64,000 bases of DNA from Dechloromonas sp. CZR5. GTDB lineage: Bacteria; Pseudomonadota; Gammaproteobacteria; Burkholderiales; Rhodocyclaceae. The stretch spans positions 744,001 to 808,000 of the forward strand of contig NZ_VUYQ01000001.1 in assembly GCF_008711155.1 (NCBI RefSeq), read 5' to 3'. How positions within the stretch are numbered: position 1 is the stretch's first letter; every line of letters begins with the position of its first letter. This document shows, piece after piece, positions 58,456 to 64,000 of this stretch. The translations under genes were made by a program, and so were the position numbers. The notes beneath the pieces are model-generated. The model ran no database searches. It had not been told where the DNA came from and saw only the letters and a list, made by a program, of their open reading frames with translations.

Positions 58456-60975
58456 ATGGCCCGCACGCTCCTCGCCATCTACCCTCAGAGTGCCCGCCGC
58501 TACGACGAAATGTTGTCGGCGGACGGTAACGTGCGTCCGCATTGGCGGCAATTTTTCGGCCATCTCGATTCGGTGGCGCCGGAAGAAATGCGCCAGCGCC
58601 TGGAGTTCGTCGACCGCCGCATCCTCGAAAATGGCGTCACCTACAACGTCTATGCCGCGCCCGATGGCGCCGACCGGCCGTGGGCACTCGACCCGCTGCC
58701 GCTGATCATTCCTCCGGACGAATGGGCCGAGGTGTCTGCCGCGGTGGCACAGCGTGCCGCACTGCTCAACGCCATGCTGGCCGACCTGTATGGCGAACAA
58801 ACGCTGCTCGCCGAGGGCTTGCTGCCACCGGCCCTGATCTACGGCCAGCACGGTTACCTGTGGCCCTGTCACGGCATCAAGCCGCCGGGTGGCGTCTGGC
58901 TGCACAATTACGCCGTCGATCTGGCCCGCTCGCCCAACGGCCGCTGGTGGGTCATCGCCGACCGCACGCAGGCTCCCTCGGGAGCCGGTTATGCCCTGGA
59001 AAACCGCCTGATCGTGTCGCGCGTCTTTCCCGAAATGTTCCGCGACCTGCGCGTCCAGCACGTCGCCGGTTTCTTCCGCGACCAGCAGGAGGGCCTGACC
59101 GGGCTGGCTCCGGTGGAAGGCGACGAGCAGCCGCATATCGTGCTGCTGACGCCCGGGCCGTACAACGAAACCTATTTCGAACATGCCTACCTGGCGCGCT
59201 ACCTCGGCTACCCGCTGGTCGAGGGACAGGATCTGACGGTGCGCGGCGACACCGTCTACCTGAAGACCCTGCGCGGCCTGAAGCGGGTGCATGTCATCCT
59301 GCGCCGGCAGGACGACAGTTATTGCGACCCGCTCGAACTGCGCGGCGAATCGGCGCTCGGCATTCCCGGCCTGCTCAACGTGGCGCGGGCCGGTCGGGTG
59401 GTCATCGCCAATGCGCTGGGCAGCGGCCTGCTCGGTTCCGGCGCCCTGATGGGCTTCCTGCCGGCCATCTGCGAGCGCCTGCTCGGCGAAAAACTGCTGA
59501 TGCCGTCGATCGCCACCTGGTGGTGCGGCGAGAAGCCGGCGCTGGACTACGTCAAAAAGCATTTCGACGATCTGGTCATCAAGCCGGCCTACCCGACGCA
59601 GCGCATGGACCCGGTGTTCGGCCACGAGTTGAAGGGTGAGGAGCGTGCCGACATGCTGCGCCGCATCGAAGCCCGGCCGCATGCCTACGTGGCGCAGGAG
59701 ATGGTCCAGCTGTCGCAGGCACCGACCTGGAGCCGCGCCCACGAACGCCGGCTGCTGGCTAGGCCGGTCGGCATGCGTGCCTACGCGGTGACGACGCCGG
59801 ACGGTTATTCGGTGATGCCGGGCGGACTGGCCCGGGTCGGCACTGCCGGCAACACGCGCATCATCTCGATGCAGCGCGGCGGCGCTTCGAAGGATACCTG
59901 GGTGCTGACCAATGGTCCGGTCAGCGATTTCTCGCTGCTCAAGCCCTCCGTCGGTGTGCGCGACCTGATCCGCGCCGGCGCCAACCTGTCGTCGCGTGTC
60001 GTCGAAAACCTGTTCTGGCTCGGCCGCTATTCGGAGCGTTTCGACGACAGCGCCCGCATGCTGCGCGTTGCGCTCGGGCGCGTCGTGGTCGCCGGCGGCG
60101 GCAAGACGCCGGCAGTCGCCGCCGCCATGGAGCTGGCGCGGCGGGTCGGCGTTCTGCCGGAGCCGGACGAGGACAGCCCGGTCAAGGACGGCAGCGAACA
60201 TGTGCTGCTCGAAGCCATCTACGATCCAGAGCAGCCGGGCAGCCTGGCCGGCAACATCCGCAGCCTGATGTGGGCGGCGACCCATGTCCGCGAACGCCTG
60301 TCGCTCGACCACTGGCATTCGCTGAACAGCCTGCAGCGCGACCAGCAGTCGGCGCTGAAGAAACATCCGACGCTGACCGAGGCCATCGCCTTTCTCGACC
60401 GCGTGCTCGGCGTCTCGTCGTCGCTGACCGGCTTCGCCATGGACAACATGACGCGCGACGACGGCTGGCGTTTCCTGATCATCGGCCGCCGCCTGGAGCG
60501 CCTGGCTTTCCTGGCGCAGTCCATGGCCCATTTCCTGACCATGGAATCGGCAGACGGCCCGGAATCGCTCGAATGGCTGCTCGACCTGATGGATTCGATC
60601 ATCACCTACCGCTCGCGCTATTCCCGCGCGCCGGAGTTGCTGCCGGTGGTCGATCTGCTGGTTTTCGACGACAGCAATCCGCACGGCGTGCTGTTCCAGG
60701 CCAACGTCCTGATGCGCTATCTCGACCGCATGACCCGCGAACTGGAGGCCGATTTCGACGGCGACCTGGCCGGGGTGGTCGAACGGCTGCGTGCCTTCGA
60801 TCTCGGGAAGCTGGAGCATCTGCCGTTCAGCCGCAGTCACCGCAGCGCCCCGTGCATCGAACTCGCCGCACTGCTGCACGAGCTCGACCTGGCCGCCAAT
60901 CAGTTGTCTGACTGGTTGGGCATGCGCTACTTCACCCACGTCGGCGACGTCAGCCGGCAGACCATGGCGCTCTAA
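58456..60975 (+). CDS. Circularly permuted ATP-grasp (DUF404/407) plus alpha-E (DUF403) fusion
   Basis: Cytoplasmic protein of 839 residues. Residues 1-480 form the circularly permuted ATP-grasp of type 2 (MARTLLAIYPQSARRYDEMLSADGNVRPHWRQFFGHLD..., GYLWPCHGIKPPGGVWLHNYAVDLARSPNGRWWVIADRTQAPSG, LTPGPYNETYFEHAYLARYLGYPLVEGQDL, MARAGRVV... region), which probably forms amide bonds with ATP. Residues 500-830 are the all-helical alpha-E domain (LSSRVVENLFWLGRYSERFDDSARMLRVALG). The two are often separate genes; here they are fused. It lies between two transglutaminase genes. Confidence 0.92.
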   Translation: MARTLLAIYPQSARRYDEMLSADGNVRPHWRQFFGHLDSVAPEEMRQRLEFVDRRILENGVTYNVYAAPDGADRPWALDPLPLIIPPDEWAEVSAAVAQRAALLNAMLADLYGEQTLLAEGLLPPALIYGQHGYLWPCHGIKPPGGVWLHNYAVDLARSPNGRWWVIADRTQAPSGAGYALENRLIVSRVFPEMFRDLRVQHVAGFFRDQQEGLTGLAPVEGDEQPHIVLLTPGPYNETYFEHAYLARYLGYPLVEGQDLTVRGDTVYLKTLRGLKRVHVILRRQDDSYCDPLELRGESALGIPGLLNVARAGRVVIANALGSGLLGSGALMGFLPAICERLLGEKLLMPSIATWWCGEKPALDYVKKHFDDLVIKPAYPTQRMDPVFGHELKGEERADMLRRIEARPHAYVAQEMVQLSQAPTWSRAHERRLLARPVGMRAYAVTTPDGYSVMPGGLARVGTAGNTRIISMQRGGASKDTWVLTNGPVSDFSLLKPSVGVRDLIRAGANLSSRVVENLFWLGRYSERFDDSARMLRVALGRVVVAGGGKTPAVAAAMELARRVGVLPEPDEDSPVKDGSEHVLLEAIYDPEQPGSLAGNIRSLMWAATHVRERLSLDHWHSLNSLQRDQQSALKKHPTLTEAIAFLDRVLGVSSSLTGFAMDNMTRDDGWRFLIIGRRLERLAFLAQSMAHFLTMESADGPESLEWLLDLMDSIITYRSRYSRAPELLPVVDLLVFDDSNPHGVLFQANVLMRYLDRMTRELEADFDGDLAGVVERLRAFDLGKLEHLPFSRSHRSAPCIELAALLHELDLAANQLSDWLGMRYFTHVGDVSRQTMAL

Positions 60976-60980
60976 AGCCT

Positions 60981-61937
60981 ATGCCCGCCGTTCGCTATCA
61001 CGTCCTGCACGAAACCCGCTACGACTACGGCAGCCCGGTGGCGCTGTCGCAGCAGCAATTGCATCTGTCGCCACGCATCCTCGCCTGGCAGCAGGTCGAG
61101 GAGCAATGCGTCGACATCGAGCCGACGCCAAGCTGGCGGCGCGACGGCCTCGACGCTTTTGGCAACCCGGTCACCTGGGTCGCTTTCCACGCGCCGCACG
61201 ACCGCCTGCTCATCCGTTCGGTGATGACCATCGCCGTCGAACCCCACCTGCCGGATGCCCTGGACGACTCGCCGCCGTGGGAGGACGTGCGCGATCTCCT
61301 GGCCTACGACTCGAGCAGCCCGTCTGCCGAAGCGCTCGATGCCGCGCGTTTCCTGTTCGAGAGCCCGCATGTCCGCGTCAAGCACGAACTGGCCGACTAC
61401 GCGGCCGACTGCTTCCCGCCGGAGCGGCCGCTGCTGCTCGGTGTACAGGCCCTGATGGCCAAGATATTCAGTGAATTCACCTTCGATCCGGAAGCGACGA
61501 CCGTGTCCACGCCGGTCCTTGAGGTGCTGGAAAACAAGCGCGGCGTCTGCCAGGACTTCGCCCACCTGATGATCGCCTGCCTGCGCGCGATGGGACTGGC
61601 TGCCCGTTACGTCAGCGGCTACCTGCTGACCCGGCCGCCCCCCGGCAAGCCCCGCCTGATCGGTGCCGATGCTTCGCATGCCTGGGTGTCGGTCTATGCG
61701 CCGGGCAGCGCGACCGGCTGGGTCGATTTCGATCCGACCAACAACCTGCTGCCCGACACCGAGCACATTACGCTCTCCTTCGGGCGGGATTTCTCCGACA
61801 TATCGCCGCTGCGCGGCATCATCCTGGGCGGCGGCGGGGCCGAACCCGAGGTGGCCGTCACCGTCTTCCCGATCGGCGAGGAGAAAATCCCGGAGGCGCT
61901 CTCGGCAGCGATCGAAGGCCGGGGAGCCCGGGCGTGA
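60981..61937 (+). CDS. Transglutaminase-like protein
   Basis: Cytoplasmic protein of 318 residues with the transglutaminase fold. After an N-domain (YHVLHETRYDYGSPVALSQQQLHLSPRILAWQQVEEQ) the core has Cys in NKRGVCQDFAHLMIACLRAMGLAARYVSGYL, His in ASHAWVSVYAPG and Asp in GWVDFDPTNNLLPDTEHITLSFGRDFSD. It is distinct from the large fused enzyme at 55 kb. The three genes together form a module conserved in many bacteria and proposed to make or trim peptide-like conjugates; the substrate is unknown. It begins 5 bases after the ATP-grasp gene stop. Confidence 0.92.
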   Translation: MPAVRYHVLHETRYDYGSPVALSQQQLHLSPRILAWQQVEEQCVDIEPTPSWRRDGLDAFGNPVTWVAFHAPHDRLLIRSVMTIAVEPHLPDALDDSPPWEDVRDLLAYDSSSPSAEALDAARFLFESPHVRVKHELADYAADCFPPERPLLLGVQALMAKIFSEFTFDPEATTVSTPVLEVLENKRGVCQDFAHLMIACLRAMGLAARYVSGYLLTRPPPGKPRLIGADASHAWVSVYAPGSATGWVDFDPTNNLLPDTEHITLSFGRDFSDISPLRGIILGGGGAEPEVAVTVFPIGEEKIPEALSAAIEGRGARA

Positions 61938-63166
61938 CGCGTCGGCGCATCGCCATCGTCGGAGGCGGCCCGGCCGGCCTGATGGCGGCCGACGTGCTGT
62001 CGGCCGACGTGCTGTCGGCCGACGGCAGTCTGCAGGTCGATGTCTACGATGCCATGCCCTCGGTCGGCCGGAAGTTCCTGATGGCCGGCAAGGGCGGAAT
62101 GAACATCACCCATTCCGAACCGCTGGCCGATTTTGTCGGGCGCTACGGCGCGCGCGCCGGGGTGGTTGCGCCCTGGCTGTCGGTCTTCGGGCCGACGGCT
62201 TTGCGCGACTGGATACATGGCCTGGGCATCGATACGTTCATTGGCACCTCCGGCCGGGTTTTTCCCACCGAGATGAAAGCGGCGCCACTGCTGCGCGCCT
62301 GGTTGCACCGCTTGCGCGGGCAGGGGGTGCATATCCACGTGCGTCATCGCTGGCTGGGCTGGCACGACGGGCAGCTGCGCTTCGCCACCCCGGCCGGCGA
62401 ACTGGCCGTCGCCGCAGATGCCGTACTGCTCGCCCTCGGCGGCGGCAGTTGGGCCAAGCTCGGTTCGGACGGCACCTGGGTGCCCGTGCTGCGCGACGCC
62501 GGCATCCCGGTGGAAACGCTCAAGCCGGCCAACTGCGGATTCGATGTCGACTGGTCGCCGCATTTCCGCGAGCGTCATGCCGGGCAGGCGGTCAAACCGG
62601 TGGTGGCGACGGCGGGCGAACAGACCCGGCAGGGCGAGTTCAACATTACCGGCAGCGGCCTTGAAGGCGGTTTGATCTACGCGCTGGCGGCCGACCTGCG
62701 CGATGCGCTGGCGCGCGACGGCCGGGCGCTACTGCATCTGGATCTGGCGCCGGGGCGTACTCGGGATCGCTTGGCTACGGACCTGGCCAGGCCGCGCGGT
62801 CGCGATTCTCTGGCCAACCATCTGCGCCGCAGAGCCGGGATCGAAGGCGTCAAGGCGGCGCTGCTGCGCGAGTTGTGCACACCCGAAACGCTGGCGTCGG
62901 CATCGGCGCTGGCCGCCGCGATCAAGAATCTGCCACTGCCCGTGACGGCTACCCGTCCGCTCGACGAGGCGATCAGCTCGGCCGGCGGCGTCAGTTTCGC
63001 GGCGCTCGACGCCGACCTGATGCTGCGCGAGATGCCCGGGGTGTTTTGTGCCGGCGAGATGCTCGACTGGGAGGCACCGACCGGCGGTTATCTGCTGACG
63101 GCGTGTTTCGCCAGCGGGCAAGTGGCTGCCCGGGGCATGCTGGGGTGGCTGCAGCGCAGGGATTAA
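61934..63166 (+). CDS. HI0933/BaiN-family flavoprotein (TIGR03862)
   Basis: Flavoprotein of 410 residues. It opens with the FAD-binding Rossmann motif [89 protein letters not shown] and the C-terminal ETLASA...[20 protein letters not shown]...[21 protein letters not shown] are characteristic of the HI0933 family, TIGR03862 branch. The GTG start overlaps the transglutaminase stop (GTGA). A 15-base tandem duplication sits just after the FAD motif. Function is unknown; related proteins are oxidoreductases or tRNA-modifying candidates. Confidence 0.9.
   Translation: MTRRRIAIVGGGPAGLMAADVLSADVLSADGSLQVDVYDAMPSVGRKFLMAGKGGMNITHSEPLADFVGRYGARAGVVAPWLSVFGPTALRDWIHGLGIDTFIGTSGRVFPTEMKAAPLLRAWLHRLRGQGVHIHVRHRWLGWHDGQLRFATPAGELAVAADAVLLALGGGSWAKLGSDGTWVPVLRDAGIPVETLKPANCGFDVDWSPHFRERHAGQAVKPVVATAGEQTRQGEFNITGSGLEGGLIYALAADLRDALARDGRALLHLDLAPGRTRDRLATDLARPRGRDSLANHLRRRAGIEGVKAALLRELCTPETLASASALAAAIKNLPLPVTATRPLDEAISSAGGVSFAALDADLMLREMPGVFCAGEMLDWEAPTGGYLLTACFASGQVAARGMLGWLQRRD
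61988..62017 (+). repeat. 15-base tandem duplication in flavoprotein gene
   Basis: GCCGACGTGCTGTCG occurs twice in a row (61988-62002, 62003-62017), followed by a third partial copy GCCGACG. It adds five residues (ADVLS twice) in the loop or helix after the FAD-binding GGGPAG motif, so the frame is kept. Confidence 0.85.
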
Positions 63167-64000
63167 GGCGTCTTTGGGCCGTAACGGTCCAGATAATCGA
63201 GTGCCGCCTCGAAATCGAAGGAGGAGACCAGGCTCTCGAACTGCGCATGGTGAACCCCGAAGGCTTGCTTGAGAAGGCTCGCTTCCTGCCTGACCCTGTC
63301 CTGGACGCTCATTTCGCCTTGTTGCAGTTCGCGGCGGATGTGTTCGAGCACGTTCCGGATGGCCTCGTCGTCCACGGCCGGCCCTGTCGTGCCGGCATTT
63401 TCGTGAAGGGTCGACAGTTGTTCCTGCAGAGCCTGATAAGCGGATTCCGCACGCTCGACGAGGGGTAGCAGCTCGAGCAGGTCGCGACCTTCCTTGATGG
63501 ACATTTCGAGGGTCAGCGCGGCACGGTTGACTTGGAGCGCACCGAGGGTTGCGGAAACCCCCTTGAGCGAATGGGCCAGTCGCCTCGCCTCGTCGAGGTT
63601 GCCATCGGCCAGTTGTTCGCGGATGCGGGTGAAGTCGTGGCCGTGGGTTTCGGTAAACTTGCCGAGCAGGCGGATATAAGAGTCTACACGGCCGCGTACG
63701 GCCCGCAGGCCGAGGTTGCTGTCCAGCCCGACAATGCCGGCGAGGACGGTGATCTGTTCCGGCGTTCCCTGGACGGCCGCAGCCGGCTTGCGGATGGGCA
63801 GCCAGCGGGCGAGGGTGGCATAGAGGACGTCGGGGGCGACCGGCTTGGCGATATGGTCATTCATGCCGGCTGTCATGCAGATATCGCGGTCTTCGTCGAA
63901 GGCGTTGGCGGTCATGGCCAGAATGGGCACCTGTTGCCAGCCGGGGAGCAGGCGTATCTGCCGGGTGGCCTCGAGGCCGTCCATGACGGGCATCTGCATA
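63163..64000 (-). CDS. Hybrid histidine kinase, C-terminal REC-HPt part (partial)
   Basis: C-terminal fragment of a multi-domain sensor protein; the 5' end lies beyond the window. The first visible residues [39 protein letters not shown] are the receiver domain just after the phospho-acceptor Asp (the preceding codon ends in T, in keeping with GAT). The Lys switch is in [10 protein letters not shown]. An HPt domain follows ([31 protein letters not shown]), with the phosphorylated His in AHSLKG. The C-terminal helical tail ([28 protein letters not shown]...[21 protein letters not shown]) resembles further effector segments of the family. It converges with the flavoprotein gene, overlapping by 4 bases. 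Confidence 0.9.
   Translation of the reverse strand, partial: MQMPVMDGLEATRQIRLLPGWQQVPILAMTANAFDEDRDICMTAGMNDHIAKPVAPDVLYATLARWLPIRKPAAAVQGTPEQITVLAGIVGLDSNLGLRAVRGRVDSYIRLLGKFTETHGHDFTRIREQLADGNLDEARRLAHSLKGVSATLGALQVNRAALTLEMSIKEGRDLLELLPLVERAESAYQALQEQLSTLHENAGTTGPAVDDEAIRNVLEHIRRELQQGEMSVQDRVRQEASLLKQAFGVHHAQFESLVSSFDFEAALDYLDRYGPKTP

Noticed and set aside
56165..60939. Long minus-strand frames of 727 and 828 residues
   Set aside because: They mirror the transglutaminase/DUF2126 and ATP-grasp genes, whose motifs are unambiguous on the plus strand.

Overview
The window is a GC-rich stretch of a Gram-negative chromosome. Gene content suggests a betaproteobacterium, perhaps Rhodocyclales/Azonexaceae-like: fnr next to hemN, paired bacterioferritin subunits with bfd, a phasin, hemP-tonB-exbB-exbD, many GGDEF/EAL proteins and DUF2325. 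This assignment is inferred from gene content only; there is no rRNA or tRNA in view, and no tRNA, CRISPR array or intact insertion sequence was recognised.

Layout. 1-4.1 kb: end of a TonB-dependent receptor, a trimeric-type porin and a DUF302-like secreted protein. 4.1-11.6 kb: a redox/copper block with fnr, hemN (sharing an FNR-site control region), a SafE-like membrane protein, a universal stress protein, a Cu+ P-type ATPase, a PAS-GGDEF-EAL protein and a CopZ-like chaperone. 11.7-12.7 kb: selD. 12.8-18.8 kb: an iron block with a perfect Fur palindrome, a siderophore receptor, an FbpA/FutA-type iron-binding protein, a Tat-exported DUF1513 protein, bfd (Fur sites) and two complementary bacterioferritin subunits. 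18.9-24.4 kb: housekeeping and hypothetical genes. 24.4-28.1 kb: a small accessory island holding a strikingly AT-rich reverse transcriptase of the UG/Abi (defence-associated) kind, an internally deleted NERD-UvrD helicase relic, two paralogous lipoproteins and a relic of a gene that lies on the other side of the island. 28.1-32.5 kb: acyltransferase-SGNH, LysR regulator, tautomerase and a frameshifted DMT permease.

32.6-41.7 kb is a second, large iron region, all on the minus strand. A Fur-controlled promoter drives hemP-tonB-exbB-exbD followed by an FtrABCD-type ferrous iron system (P19, OprB-like porin, cupredoxin, Ftr1 permease, polyferredoxin). Upstream is a second Fur-controlled operon that begins with a 25-residue membrane peptide missed by length-limited gene calling, followed by a 68-residue protein, a coiled-coil protein and a DUF2325 protein.

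42-50.4 kb: a chemoreceptor, a FAD dehydrogenase, a lipoprotein cytochrome c', a LivK-type binding protein, a bestrophin, a DUF302 protein and a membrane diguanylate cyclase. 50.5-53.9 kb: a copper-bufferin (Hvf/Buf) RiPP operon with a Cys-repeat precursor, MNIO enzyme (DUF692), DUF2063 partner, DoxX protein, ECF sigma factor and zinc-finger anti-sigma, with an ECF-like promoter in front. 54-64 kb: phasin, then the conserved transglutaminase/DUF2126 - circularly permuted ATP-grasp/alpha-E - transglutaminase cluster of unknown pathway, a TIGR03862-type flavoprotein and the C-terminal part of a hybrid histidine kinase.

The main candidates for new biology are the UG-type reverse transcriptase island, the Fur-controlled micropeptide operon, and the bufferin operon with its own sigma factor.
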